DNA from: Leuctra nigra
Taxonomy: Eukaryota > Arthropoda > Insecta > Plecoptera > Leuctridae
Direction of reading: 5' to 3'
Assembly (NCBI GenBank): GCA_934045905.1
Contig: OW203765.1
Span: 22,976,159-23,040,158, forward strand
Length of the DNA stretch: 64,000 bases
Numbering within the stretch: the first letter of the stretch is position 1; each line of letters opens with the position of its first letter. Below are positions 30,701-37,168 of the stretch, one piece after another. The notes beneath the pieces are model-generated. The model searched no databases, was not told the origin of the DNA, and worked only from the letters and a program-made list of their open reading frames with translations. The position numbers were made by a program, and so were the translations under genes.

Positions 30701-32482
30701 GCCTGATACAATAAAATCATACAAAAGGTAAGGTGTGGTTTAATAATAGTGTTATATATACATAGTTTTGTGGCTACTGTCAGGTGCTGTATCTGCTAAT
30801 CATGCCTGTATCTGCTAATGCTATCTTATAGCAATAGCATATAAATATTGCATTTAAAAGTAATTCTTGTCACTGATTTTAATTAGCATTTTTCCATGGA
30901 AGAATAACTGCTCTAATATCAGGTGCAATTTTTTATTTTTAAATTACCGCACATTGGTAATTTACCCGGTAATTTACAGCGTAATTTACCAAATTATAAA
31001 TTACCGGTAATTTCCCAACACTAGCTGTGGGTAAGATGGACAACAACGTTCACCAAGATCGAAGACTTAAAACTGGTAAACTATACTCTCTTGAGGCTTG
31101 TATCATCAACCTCACTCCATGCATCCTCCACAAAAATGTCTATAGTGGTTGATAACTGTATACATTTTCACTCATTTATCTACCTACTCCTAGAGTGTAG
31201 CAACTGTTGCTATAGAGTGATTTCACCCCCTCTGAATACAATGGGAAGAGGCTCCTCCCCCAACCTTGAAATCTCGGCGTAGGGCCATCAGGCCAGTGAG
31301 ATGCAGCAACAGCATGTGTTTGGGGTGATTGTTTTCTTAGTTTAGATAAGGTTGGGCAAGAATAACTTTTAAACAAATTATATGTGTGAATAGGTAATAC
31401 TAATCCTTATGCATAAACCAGTTCAGAATCCTCATTTAAAGCAGAAATATTTCCAATTATTATTTAACATTGAGGGGTCTGCCCTTCAGTGAGATTGTGA
31501 CGTCAGCTGAAATCAGTCTATAGACATAAACGTCAGAGTAACCTAAATATAAGATACGATGCTAACTGGAGAGACTAAAATCGTACTGGAATAATTACCC
31601 CCCTGATTACTCTAAGTGTTATCATTAAGTGCAATGTGATTAACGGCAAAAATTAACATGTTATCTACTCATGTCATTGATAAGGTTTAGAGTGTATGTT
31701 TTAATAGTCGGCAACCCTTATGACAATTGAGAAAAATATATAATGTCCTGCTCTTCCTCATACCCAAAGGAAGAATATTCACAATATTAGTCGAAACAGG
31801 TCCTAGCAAATTTTAAATTGATAAATTCTTCGGCGCGTGTTACTACCTACATGACTCTTATGGCTCTTTCTCTGTGTGTTTTTTGTCTGTCTGTCTGTGG
31901 TTTTGCCTGCACTATCCAGGTCCCACCGTTCAACCAATTGATCAGAAATTTTGTCCACAAACTAAATGTGAGCGGTCACATTTACTATAGTTTTTGGACA
32001 AGATGCTGTGATTGGTTGAAAATTGGAACTGAAACCATTTGATCATCTTCAAATTTTGCACACCTGCATTATGCATCATACCTACCTAATTATTTTAATG
32101 AAATTTTATGCCTGTTTGTGATATTTATTAAAAGAAATTTTAAAAAATACATCACTGCTTAATTTACACATTATGTTGTTCTAGCATTTCCAAGATCAAT
32201 TGTAGACCAGCAACTTTCACACGAATATTAATTCGCATGCAATATCACACAGAGTTTTTTCCTAGTAGAGATGATTCTGCGAGTGTCTTGACAGTTGTTG
32301 TAGTTACCTAAGTGAAACTAATGTAATACCAACCTGCGGCATTGTTGGTACCGTTGTTCTGTCGCCCCATGTTCTGCACCTCGAGGATGACACCAGTGTG
32401 TTGGCTGCTGTGGTTGGGATTTCCCAGCGAACCCAGCGAAGGTTTCTTGCATCCTGGCTGCTGTACGTGGTATCCCGGAGAA
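653..32482 (-). CDS. NACHT and WD repeat domain protein (NWD1/NWD2-like), partial, 10 exons seen
   Basis: Minus-strand gene reading from high to low coordinates. Exons, all with AG/GT borders and matching phases: 32482-32334, 29139-28849, 11676-11509, 10849-10635, 10256-10125, 8259-8086, 7730-7566, 7187-7060, 6636-6402, 6329-6237, then 5740-5597 and 790-653. The joined protein has the N-terminal region typical of NWD proteins (IVIYVCAADSQ, then VYPELRAACLRRGYELHIVDLHW), a P-loop GPCGSGRST, a Walker B-like strand IIIIDGID, and the start of the post-NACHT helical part. In known NWD proteins a WD40 propeller follows; it would lie left of position 653 and is not in the window. The family is inferred to be a cytosolic STAND-type NTPase that assembles signalling complexes. 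The paralogue (NWD1 or NWD2) is undecided and the true start is unclear. The summary count of ten refers to the exons up to Walker B; two more follow. Confidence 0.85.
1245..4004 (-). CDS. LINE ORF2: endonuclease-reverse transcriptase
   Basis: 919 residues from the first Met. It starts inside an AP-like endonuclease domain (LCLTETWL, YRSP, CGDWN, LSDHSG) and continues into a reverse transcriptase with GVPQGSILGPLLF and the catalytic YADD. It ends with the usual C-terminal region of this class (ILQYGIIFWGG, RAQKKVIRII). No RNase H domain is seen. The frame is open upstream of the first Met to at least position 4250, past the ORF1 stop, and this extension contains the conserved endonuclease start HINIRSI. 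So the annotated Met cuts off functional sequence. The enzyme copies element RNA at a nicked target. No stop or frameshift seen, so possibly active. Confidence 0.9.
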   Translation of the reverse strand: MIDILCLTETWLSRGQEDSIVINNYTLASHYSRASKRGGGSCIYIRNAARLAFGACDVTCIDGMLEASAIEILGDKPIIIVTIYRSPDPSNINSFLEHLDNILLKLSRKGKRVIACGDWNLNLQLPQIKVSLESVVKAHGFSILDFGVTRCCGNSESTLDVVISNYDQVQFIHNTDPGLSDHSGQLVSFPINVDNAHMKQSSQEFIMTRKFPPPSVQDFIMDLGEVDWSEIYTRDSVDDKYNLFLQLFTPLFDKHFPKRRTTLQNSKPQKGWLSQEIRNMCDRKRDMYYLVKSGAAPALQEPLNRLKKELRTAVIKAKKDYYSEIISGSSNTVSTMWRLIRSLTGKGRREAFPAWIENSDSSKATDPLEIASIFNTHFLSVCTNITDPASDTASECMKLLKVAHPSIAPEISLPDMSADTVLDLINQFESKPSAGWDEVPMSLLKKCGPWIAGPLAHIFTHSLSSGVFPAGLKPALVVPIHKKGTKTDCSNFRPISLLSSFSKIIEKFMHQQLTTHFNNNTLWSPTQHGFRSDHSTTTAAFGMITGIEEALERKNKVGVILCDLSKAFDSMDHQLLMNKLTVYGITGVCGAWFDSYLSGRTQRVQLNEHFSSWEPVTKGVPQGSILGPLLFSIMVNDLAPNICTNHSGRSVIQYADDSSATIEALTANQLAAEVHLAMDHFVNWFTPNKLLLNRTKTEIITFEPRGKHSDNMLSISSCSSVKYLGITIDRNLSWVPHIDHLVKKLSSARFVMRTLALNCNLFALRSAYFAYVHSILQYGIIFWGGTLDSNRAFRAQKKVIRIILSLGYSASCRDKFREVAILPLPCIYILAVCLFTRDNLHLFNDNSHHMYGTRGASNLKHEYCRLNTTSQGVMQSGRRLYNHVPQEIRNIESRSGFKYILKMFLMKHSFYSVNEFLEC
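4235..5272 (-). CDS. LINE ORF1: nucleic-acid-binding protein with SAP-like N-terminus
   Basis: 345 residues. The N-terminus (about residues 18-48, FKVRDLHRVLEQCGLSKEGK) resembles a SAP DNA-binding helix pair. The middle is acidic/coiled-coil-like and low complexity. The C-terminus (FLHVWRLNKDVTCEDV, YSSFKVGLCETL, FWPAGAAIKRFF) matches the conserved C-terminal domain of Jockey/CR1-type ORF1 proteins, which bind element RNA. It ends with TAA overlapping the open upstream part of ORF2 in another frame. Confidence 0.8.
   Translation of the reverse strand: MAGDASQGKLLVLQKIEDFKVRDLHRVLEQCGLSKEGKKEDLVDRLTCAATALMELCESLGLSIYMQQLDVATDKVGETNIANDLLKAIICEKDKRLDSLDEINNLLKDKITYLTEMKVAESEKEALPHVYNNSAQKSRERALALAAAGAKSVPAAISNERTQSSCDTLPLPLPLLPLSPFVAERVWGYEARRRREIPDSGPAVSTKTTTITGKVTLDDDLTQDQEEFKVVNTRKRHRQKCTLGTAAVPEGSTRLAVAARKSFLHVWRLNKDVTCEDVLAYIKDNLEGSSDSITCEKLNARGDYSSFKVGLCETLYENMSSPAFWPAGAAIKRFFQPRANSSRTS
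5597..6636 (-). CDS. NWD-like gene, NACHT ATPase exons 6636-6402, 6329-6237, 5740-5597
   Basis: The first exon carries the nucleotide-binding P-loop GPCGSGRST about 16 residues in, then FRFVALTADSMTTEQVL and a helical stretch. The second carries the Walker B-like strand RPQIIIIDGIDQ. The third carries LEWLPKELPANVKMIISISDD, the following strand of the NACHT fold (sensor region). Walker A Gly-Ser-Gly-Arg-Ser-Thr has Arg in place of the usual Lys; this substitution is visible in the sequence and could affect nucleotide hydrolysis. The next exon is 5 kb away behind a retrotransposon insertion. Confidence 0.85.
7060..8259 (-). CDS. NWD-like gene, exons 8259-8086, 7730-7566, 7187-7060
   Basis: Three exons between the N-terminal block and the NACHT ATPase. 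They read EVHNTVCMSQELARRCLWVYR (8259 on), TQLSEKHILRVPVPWNGGV and IIDNIIEDHDK (7730 on), and VVLKPSYGIDSGLLDELTHQ (7187 on). Borders are CAG/GTGAGG, CAG/GTACCT and CAG/GTGAGT. The last exon ends two bases into a Thr codon that the P-loop exon completes. Helical, charged sequence consistent with the linker preceding NACHT in this family. Confidence 0.85.
8434..8932. mobile_element. pogo/Tigger-type MITE flanked by TA
   Basis: Perfect terminal inverted repeat CAGTAAACCCTCGTTA at the left and its complement at the right. It is flanked by TA on both sides (8432-8433, 8933-8934), the target duplication of the Tc1/mariner superfamily. Inside are repeated AATTCGAA(T) motifs. 499 bp, non-coding. Lies in an NWD intron. 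Confidence 0.88.
9118..9189 (-). tRNA. tRNA-Ala(GGC)-like sequence in palindrome, left arm
   Basis: Folds as a cloverleaf. Acceptor GATCGAG pairs with TTCGGTC (with G-T pairs), the D stem is GCTC/GAGC, the anticodon stem CTCGC/GTGAG holds loop CCGGCAA (anticodon GGC), and a T arm contains GGTTCGAGC. The box A and box B promoter sequences are intact. Base 33 is C instead of the near-universal T, and a GGC alanine tRNA is unusual in eukaryotes, so a SINE-type or decayed copy is more likely than a working tRNA gene. Confidence 0.5.
9241..9312 (+). tRNA. tRNA-Ala(GGC)-like sequence in palindrome, right arm
   Basis: Second copy of the same tRNA-like sequence on the opposite strand, with the same D arm, anticodon loop CCGGCAA and T arm (GGTTTGAGC). 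The acceptor stem is less well paired (GCTCGGG against TTCGGTC), so this copy is probably a pseudogene. Confidence 0.4.
9395..9972. mobile_element. hAT-like MITE with 8-bp target duplication CACTTTAT
   Basis: Ends CAGACTTGGGTA and, inverted, CAGTCTTGGGTA. CACTTTAT directly flanks both sides (9387-9394, 9973-9980). The inside is dominated by AGTAATGAAATTAC and GTAACGCGTTAC iterations near both termini. 578 bp, non-coding. Confidence 0.88.
10125..11676 (-). CDS. NWD-like gene, exons 11676-11509, 10849-10635, 10256-10125
   Basis: The first exon completes the split Asp codon (G|AC) and gives DCCCEKRALHTVVYPEL and GYELHIVDLHWKTGLEKQ, the conserved N-terminal block of NWD-type proteins. The second (215 bp) gives SLSYVVPVLFLSNSLGTPLLP and a YSLDSRAQAPCYRLQPI block. 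The third (132 bp, phase 0) gives an acidic helical stretch ending TYLTTVVEQ. Donors are C|GTGAGT, AAG|GTAGGA and CAG|GTACGT. Base composition is markedly GC-richer than the surrounding introns, as expected of exons here. Confidence 0.85.
12004..12678. repeat. GGAAATATTTCC-rich stretch left of the nest, possible split MITE
   Basis: GGATGTGAGCCGGAAATATT followed by CGGAAATATTCC-type iterations at 12004-12080. A matching block with TTTTACATCCCTA at its outer end lies at 28557-28653, on the other side of the 15.5-kb nest. This could be one hAT-like MITE cut in two by that insertion. No target duplication was verified. The remainder (12100-12670) has no recognisable gene. Confidence 0.35.
12818..13280. 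repeat. 15-bp tandem array, left foldback arm
   Basis: About 20 units of a 15-bp motif (ACAACTGGTCTTGGG with variants) in two blocks, separated by 12890-13030. The inverted equivalent is at 26826-27322, including the same interruption. Confidence 0.9.
14423..18250 (-). pseudogene. LINE ORF2 pseudogene (endonuclease and reverse transcriptase)
   Basis: Pieces in order: a decayed endonuclease N-terminus (18250-17985, with in-frame stops), endonuclease 17985-17365 (YRSPVGDINNF, LTGDIN, NLSDHTDQI), pre-RT region 16460-16190 (KQEWITAGIKNS), RT 16193-15219 (NYRPISLLPSISKIFEK, NGVPQGSILGPLLF, catalytic YADD), and C-terminus 15238-14423 (IESHLRYGIQFWGNS, MQRKAIRSLF). Frameshifts lie near 16190 and 15230. 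A 902-bp insertion (16461-17362) sits inside the ORF; removing it rejoins the frame. Confidence 0.88.
16461..17362. mobile_element. Unclassified repeat inserted in LINE ORF2 (TAGGAAAACGCTC...CGCTCGCTC family)
   Basis: One end reads GAGCGAGCGAAGCGAGCG; the other (complement) reads TAGGAAAACGCTC followed by AACGCGTTGATGAGCGAGCAC. The interior holds repeated 'CGATC..TCTGAAATTTTGCACA'-like sentences. Deleting it exactly restores K-F-T-I-K-Q-E-W in frame in the host LINE with no target duplication, which would fit a Helitron-like or otherwise duplication-free insertion (inference). Confidence 0.7.
18378..20117 (-). pseudogene. LINE ORF1 pseudogene with SGNH/GDSL esterase domain
   Basis: The first piece (20117-19385) begins MDTKYCQRC and holds a coiled-coil-like part, then esterase blocks ILADSHGRGL (nucleophile Ser) and MAGTNN. 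One frameshift near 19370 moves the frame to the second piece (19346-18378), which holds the block V sequence EDFTRHGLHLSKRGKRKL with the catalytic Asp/His. After that comes a tandem-repeat tail (TPLSVVSPTSGS units). SGNH-esterase ORF1 proteins are known from CR1-type LINEs. The N-terminal Cys pair could be part of a zinc finger (inference). Confidence 0.82.
18540..19165. repeat. 48-bp coding minisatellite inside LINE ORF1
   Basis: About 12-13 units of a 48-bp GC-rich motif (GGACGTCGGACTCACC and so on; some left-hand units 51 bp). Each unit encodes 16 residues on the minus strand. Several other frames also stay open across the array. Strongly GC-rich against the AT-rich LINE. Confidence 0.9.
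20335..22208. repeat. Palindromic block centred near 21.65 kb
   Basis: Imperfect inverted arms. GACTAGCTCTAAGCTTGAT (20336) pairs with ATCAAGCATAGAGCTAGTC (about 22189). The stretch near 20420-20560 pairs with 22020-22180, and 21405-21600 (CTCTAGTGGTAGA, CTGTCACCTCAGAA) pairs with 21730-21920. The left arm is interrupted by a smaller palindrome (20595-20821). No open reading frame of interest. Confidence 0.65.
20595..20821. repeat. Near-perfect palindrome with GAAACGTCGCGAACGG arms
   Basis: Arms of about 105 bp: GACATGGCAGTGGTGACGG at the left and the complement at 20803-20821, with centre CACTGAAGATGAAGGCCAGA. Inside are CCCTGATAAGGGCC and GAAACGTCGCGAA. A related GAAACGTCGCGAA sequence is at 57340-57360, so this is a dispersed element present here as an inverted pair. 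Confidence 0.8.
22211..22596. mobile_element. Near-perfect hairpin MITE flanked by TA
   Basis: Arms of about 156 bp (22211-22366 and 22441-22596) are complementary along their whole length as read by eye, around a 73-bp spacer. Ends TCCCCATAAAAAACACTCCG, flanked by TA (22209-22210, 22597-22598), as expected for Tc1/mariner-type insertion. The near-identity suggests a recent element. Confidence 0.85.
22720..23160. repeat. Repeat with three GATATG-CGTCACTTCCGGTTT blocks
   Basis: Blocks near 22793, 22948 and 23074 repeat a GACGTCA(C/T)TTCCGGTTT core; the first and third continue with AAAATGGCGGC. They lie between the hairpin MITE and the right foldback arm. No protein recognised. Confidence 0.45.
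24013..24637. mobile_element. TIR element with CCCCCCAGTTCAAGA ends in right foldback arm
   Basis: Left end GTCCCCCCAGTTCAAGACTG, right end complement GTCCCCCCAGTTCAAGAGTG. The following TGCGTTAT-TGCAAA is also shared. The interior repeats 'TGCAGATA.CG.AGTATTGAAC' several times. About 620 bp, non-coding, absent from the left arm. Target duplication unclear. Confidence 0.65.
24966..26487. mobile_element. Second, longer copy of the TAGGAAAACGCTC family in the right foldback arm
   Basis: Same two ends as the copy at 16461-17362, opposite orientation. The left foldback arm (13637-13660, complement AGAACAATATAACC) is an empty-site equivalent. The filled site reads AGAAC, element, AACAATATTACC, so the only extra sequence is AAC. 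A diverged relative lies at 31800-32290. Confidence 0.75.
26826..27322. repeat. 15-bp tandem array, right foldback arm
   Basis: Inverted counterpart of the array at 12818-13280 (CCAAGACCAGTTGTT units), with the matching interruption at about 27120-27250. Because 15 is a multiple of 3 the array reads as open frames with T-S-C/R-S-K repeats; I do not regard those as genes. Confidence 0.9.
28849..32482 (-). CDS. NWD-like gene, N-terminal exons (32482-32334 and 29139-28849)
   Basis: The upstream exon (149 bp) lies between CTCAG and a G|GTTGGT donor. It encodes a Gly/Asn/Ser-rich low-complexity stretch (GNPNHSSQHTGVILEVQNMG). The downstream exon (291 bp) starts after CCCACAG and ends at CAAG|GTATGT. 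Codon phase is kept (GCA split as G|CA). It encodes a Ser/Pro-rich linker, then LGENAHNLLTGR and the first strand of the effector-like domain (NKIVIYVCAADSQ). An in-frame ATG at 32517, just upstream of the first acceptor, could instead be the start if that AG is not used. No further upstream exon was recognised. The intron between them holds a hAT element sitting on the acceptor. Confidence 0.72.
29307..30078. mobile_element. Nested TIR element with CAGGCGCGTAGGAA ends, copy 1
   Basis: Left CAGGCGCGTAGGAA, right complement TTCCTACGCGCCTG. Characteristic interior blocks are CAGATTTGCTCCATTATGAG and CCCTGCGGGGCCAATGG. Two more copies lie at about 39890-40500 (fragment) and 43003-43881 (inverted). 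The CAGG..TAGG ends suggest hAT, but no 8-bp duplication could be read. Confidence 0.7.
30142..30745 (-). pseudogene. Truncated 3' end of a non-LTR reverse transcriptase
   Basis: A 146-residue frame (30720-30280) reads RLQILQNRGMRIILKCSRYT, SLNWLRIKDYVYFQG, and LGIRSFNALPLNVKSV, the usual C-terminal region after the RT domain of Jockey/CR1-type elements. It is followed by a (TAA)n-type tail at 30145-30160 read on the minus strand. 5'-truncated copy nested in the hAT element. Confidence 0.75.
31800..32290. repeat. Diverged relative of the TAGGAAAACGCTC repeat family
   Basis: Contains TCTGTCTGTCTGTGGTTTTG, CCAGGTCCCACCGTTCAACC and 'GATCAGAAATTTTGTCCACA', parallel to the interior of the 16461-17362 copy (CAGGTCGCACCGTTTCACCG, GATCTGAAATTTTGCACACA). 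Non-coding, in the NWD intron. Confidence 0.45.
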
Positions 32483-33079
32483 CTGAGAACAAAGAAGGAA
32501 ATAAATTGTATGGCCATGACAATACCCTGCGTAGATAAGTAAGGTACAAGTACAGGAGTGAAGAAACTATATAACCTAAAATGTACCTACTAGTCACACT
32601 CACATGGGTGTACCTAATGAACAAATAATACACCCAAAATCAATATCTAGGGTGTCCATATTTAGAATTTTCAAAAGCTCTGGGTATGAACAATATTCAA
32701 AAGAACGAGTGGTCTGTAAGTTGGCAAGTTGTAGGTAAGTTGGCTCTTTTTATAGGACTGTTCGGGGACTGTAGGAATGGACTTGATTGTACGTACACAA
32801 CATTCCGATACAAACACGACTGACGCGGATGGACGACGTGAATGCAACAATGCTTACGCATAATATGATGCTACGATATGGCGAATTCAATGTGAAGTTA
32901 ACAATTAGGCCGTGAACGAACGAAGTGAACGGACGACGTGAACGGAAAAAAATGTGAAGCAAAACCAAACTCTTTGCGTCTGCGTTGCCCGTCCGCATCA
33001 ATTGTGCATCGGCCTTTAATAAGCAACATTTGCACCTACATACAAATAAAATTCATTCAGAATAGCTACAATTAGTGAG

Positions 33080-33301
33080 CTAACAAATAGGTATTCGATC
33101 CCATCTAATCCTCTCATACTTTGACATCCAAGCCTTCACCCAAGCTCTCTTTTCCTCCATTTCTTTACGTTTTTTTCTTTCAGCTTCTAAAAGTGCACGT
33201 TTCTTCCTTTTGGCATCTAAAAGTTTACGTTTTTTTCGTCGAGCATGTACTAAAAGTATAATTAATGCCGCAGTAGTAGTTAAATCGGAATCTGAATCCA
33301 T
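33080..33301 (-). CDS. Small basic ORF, possible transposase-derived N-terminus
   Basis: From ATG at 33301: MDSDSDLTTTAALIILLVHA, then a Lys/Arg-rich helix with three ARRKKRKLLDAKR-like repeats, then KRAWVKAWMSKYERI and a stop. The acidic start, KR-rich stretch and W-V-x-x-W motif recall the N-terminus of Harbinger/ALP1-type proteins, but the catalytic domain is missing. It is divergent to LRWD1, about 335 bp away, so it could also be a small host exon. A longer frame upstream starts at a non-ATG codon. Not recognised with confidence. Confidence 0.3.
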   Translation of the reverse strand: MDSDSDLTTTAALIILLVHARRKKRKLLDAKRKKRALLEAERKKRKEMEEKRAWVKAWMSKYERIRWDRIPIC

Positions 33302-33635
33302 GACTGACTGAGTGAATGTGATGGGAAACGCATGCGGATAGGAAAGCTTTCTTAACCTACTTCTTCTTCTATTTCCTTCCTTCTTGGTTTCGCCTCTTGA
33401 GGGCACACAACCAGTTCAAACTTCAAACTTTACTAATCACTCTTTCTTAACCTACAAAATAGTTGACCATGCGCAAAATACCTACCAGCTGACCTTGAAT
33501 AGGAAACAGCTGATTGATTTTGCTCAAGGTTGATTTTGTTGATGTTTATCCCGCCGAACCGCTAACCTAAAATATATAGGTTGTTGTTGTTCTCGGGGAG
33601 AAGTTAAACTTTGATTTGTTTTGAGCGTTTTGAGA

Positions 33636-36600
33636 ATGAAACGAAGGCTAGCTCATGATAGAAAGGATGGTATGCGTATTCGTAGGAAATCAATTAAACT
33701 TGAGCACAGCAGAAATGTAACTGAAAGTCCTACTAGTTCAAATGAAGATGAGAGTTTCCAAGATTCAGAATCTCAAGTCCTGGATTTTGAACCAATCAGT
33801 TTCATAAGATGTCACTCAAGAAACAGGAAAGATGCCGCTGATGTCAGCACTCAGGTAAAATTAGATTTAGTACTTCAATTCAATAGGTAGGTAGGTACCT
33901 AAATTTTCTTCGTGAAAAGGTGGCAGTCTTTTTTCGGTGTTAGCAATCGAAATATCCCGGATAGGCCAGTGCAAAACCCCTAAGCTATACAACTATCTTG
34001 AAGTGACTTGACCCCAAAGTGCAGTCAGCAGGTCATGGACCCTCCCCTTTACGAGATCACATGCATCCGTCTCGAAGACAAATCCACATCCCGGTTCTCA
34101 GACCGTCACCGTAACGGACTGTCCTCTCCAAAAATGGACTTCCTTGAGCCTCCTTTTTCCTCCCTATACCTTCCAAAATGCGATTTAAATTTGAGTCAAT
34201 CATCTTGAATCTCAATGTCATTGACGATTTGTTTTAATCACACATTTAAAATCATTTTAATTATTAACTCAGCTGATATCATGTCCACACATCATCTTTC
34301 CTTGAAATATTTAGCTGTCCCCATTTGACTTTAGAAACTAGTCTTCTAGCCAGAACCTACATCTGCTAACTGCCAACTCTACCTAGTTCCATAATTTCAA
34401 TTTTATACTTTTCAAGGTGTGGCAATGCTCGTTTGAGCCCGACGTAGACTCCAATGCAACAACGAAGTTTGTGGCAACGTGTGGGGCAAACAGTGTTTGC
34501 ATCATTGACGTTTCTACTGGAAAAGTGTTTCGAAAATACCATGCCGCTGAGTTGAGTATCAAGCCTTAATCAACATCTACAACAATGTGATGCACTTACC
34601 ATACTAATTATCGCTTATTGTTGTTGTTTCAGTAATACAGAGATGTTCTATGCTCTGACTTGGACAACTCTGAAGGGGAGCGGGTCGTGTCTCAATACCA
34701 ACATATTGGCAGTTGGCGGGGCACTTGGCACTATCCATCTCATCCACCCTGATACTGATCAAATGTTTCTTGAACATAAGATTCAAAGGGGCAGAAATTT
34801 CAAGAAGTTTATCAGTGGACTTCTTTTCTCTAAAAATCAACCTAACATTCTCTTTTGTAAGTACATTTTTATGTTCATATTTTGTTTATGCAGAGCAGAG
34901 TAAGGGTACCTGTTGCATACCGTTTAGCATTTAGCCTTAGTATTTTTGCTTTATTGAATGTATGAAATAGGTACTTTCTGAGATTGTGGTGATACATGCT
35001 TGTTTTGTTTTGTTTTGCATTCTCCTCCATATGCCTCGATGAATTTCATAAAACATGTTTTGTTTTTGTATACATAATCAATTAATTTTATCAAACTGTT
35101 TCCTTGTCGAACTGTTCAAACAGTTGTATTACCAAACTTTTAAACCAAAAATATTTGTTACTGAGGACAGTTGTTTATTTAAGGCTCCAGTAGCGTAGGT
35201 GAGGTGTACATTTTTGACATCGGACAACCGTTCCCACCAAACTACGTGAAGTCGATAACGTTGCGTCACACGCTGGACGCGAGGAGCACGGAGTTGTTCC
35301 ACATGTCCTTGTCTCGAGATATGAACATCCTGCTCGCTGCTGGCAATGAGGGGCTTTACGGGTGGCAGATGCCCTCGAAAATATCAGCTGATATGTCGCT
35401 GTGAGTTGGGATTTTATTGGTTGAATTGTGAAGTGAAGGATCGTGTGCAAAATAATTCTTGCACTCAAAATTCTGCACCATGGTCATTATTGGTCATCAA
35501 TCATTGTTAAATGCAAAATTTTAATAATTTCTGTAAATCGTAATCTGTCATTGCTCAATCACTCAATCATGAATAATCAATGAATCATGAATTGCTAGGT
35601 ATCGTATGTTTGCCTGTCACCACTTTTCATTACTTTCTCCGCCGAAATGGTGTAAAGCAGTTCGAAACTACAATGATATTGTGAACTGCTTTACTAAGGT
35701 GGATGATAGTGGTGAAAAGAGGTGATAGGCAAACAGACCTAATTTTAATCCAACATTCATTCTTCATTACCTAATTGAAAGAAAGTATATTGAAGTATAT
35801 AGAAGTATATTGAGTATATAGAAGTATAAAGAAGTATATTGAAGGCATTTCAACATCGAACCTTTCCACCTCAACTTCAATGCTCTAATCTCCGATGTCG
35901 TCGACTGTTTCAGTCCGACGCGAATGAAGTTCTACTTCCCTGCAAGCGAGGCCGCCGAACGAGCGCCCAACATGGTGGACTCTGTGGTGGCGATGGACGG
36001 CACTGTCGTGGCAACGAAGTGCGCTCTTCACGGCGTGATATACACGTGGGACCTCGATGCTACGATCAACAGCGCTCAGAAGAAGAGGAAGAATCACGAG
36101 TACGACGTGACGCCGATGAGAACTTTAGCGTGGAGCGACACCGATAACTTCTTCATGAACATGGGATTCAGTGCAGGTGGGTTGTGAGCAGGGAGATGTC
36201 AATGAGCTTGAAACAATGTATTAAATCTTCGTCTTGTTTGAGTCAAATTTTTATAAAGGAACTTCATAGCAGTTCATTTTACGGATAATAATTTCTGACC
36301 AAAAATGAGAACACTGTCTTATGCATTTTCTCTCTGGCCTGACACCTGCTGAGGCAACTCAAAGTTTTAATTTCATCAAACCCCTTTTTTACGATCACAA
36401 AACACTAAGAAAATTGCTCGGGTGTGTGTTTTGCTGAGGAAATGGGATTCACGCAGCTCTTCAAGTGTTATTTTTGTAGTTTTAAAACTGAGAGATGTCG
36501 CAGTTCAATCTCACCAAGTTAAATAAAGCCACATATTAGAGTACATTATGGCCACTGGTATGTCCTTAAGACCTTAAATAAAATTGTATCAAAAAAAAGG

Positions 36601-37076
36601 TAAGTATTTAGGTAAATTTTGGAAACGAATCAAACTTCATAAAACCATGGAGCTATAAATAATACTAAATGGTATAACTACTCCAGTTGTTGTATGAATT
36701 ACTTAAAAGTGAGTTTGAATCGAGCAAGGACTTCATTTTTCAATCCTTCAATCATACAAAGGAAAAGTAATAAATCGTATTTCATAATTTTTAATTTCCT
36801 AATCTAGCTGCGGGCTTGCTGGCATGCGGTGACGACAAGGGAGCGATCTGGCTCTACGACACTTCGACCTTCAACAACGACACCCTCGTCAAACCCACCG
36901 CCCTCCTGCCGTGGCCCGAGCTCGAAGACATGTTCATCGCCAGCAAGCGCAAGCTCAGCCTCGACGTTTACGACATTGTCGTCGATCAAGTGACGCTCGA
37001 CTCGCGCGGAGAGTATTTGGTCGCCGTCACCGCTAACAACATGGTCTGCATATGGAAGCGGTGCCGGGCAATGTAG
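33636..37076 (+). CDS. LRWD1: LRWD1/ORCA homologue (origin recognition complex-associated WD40 protein), complete
   Basis: Six exons: 33636-33854, 34417-34550, 34633-34856, 35184-35400, 35914-36176, 36808-37076. All borders are AG/GT and phases match; 441 residues. The protein has a basic/acidic N-terminus, then FIRCHSRNRKDAADVSTQ, VWQCSFEPD, FVATCGANSVCIIDVSTGKV, FYALTWTTL, LGTIHLIHPDTDQMFLEHKI, VIYTWDLDAT and a final VAVTANNMVCIWKRC. These track the WD40 part of LRWD1, a chromatin protein that stabilises ORC and binds repressive histone marks. The leucine-rich repeats at the start of vertebrate LRWD1 are absent: the first Met lies only about 54 residues before the conserved FIRCHS block. 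The 3' UTR is probably long. Confidence 0.88.
35608..35735. repeat. Hairpin element in LRWD1 intron 4
   Basis: Inverted arms: TTTGCCTGTCACCACTTTTC at the left and the complement of GTTTGCCTATCACCTCTTTTC at the right, with GTAAAGCAGTTC inside both. About 125 bp, MITE-like. Confidence 0.7.
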
Positions 37077-37168
37077 CCAACATCACACATCTATGGCCAG
37101 TATTACCAACTGTAAGGCTATCTTTACTATGGATTAGATTCAATTGTTGGTACAATAATTTTGAAATA

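Larger units (their letters stand above)
29147..31023. mobile_element. hAT-like element inserted on an NWD splice acceptor (duplication GCTGTGGG)
   Basis: Begins TAGTGATGTAAATC and ends with the complement of TAGTGTTGGGAAATTACC. GCTGTGGG lies directly on both sides (29139-29146, 31024-31031). Subterminal GTAAATTAC/GGTAATTTAC iterations occur at both ends. It contains two nested insertions (29307-30078 and about 30142-30745). The duplicated octamer is the minus-strand acceptor CCCACAG|C. Confidence 0.88.

Noticed and set aside
33080..33406. First exon of an NWD or other host gene opposite LRWD1
   Set aside because: No GT donor at the end of the frame and no sequence continuity with the NWD exons; kept only as a low-confidence small ORF.
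34008..34208. 66-codon ORF inside LRWD1 intron 1
   Set aside because: Exons on either side join in phase and in conserved protein order (STQ then VWQC), leaving no room for it; no splice sites fit.
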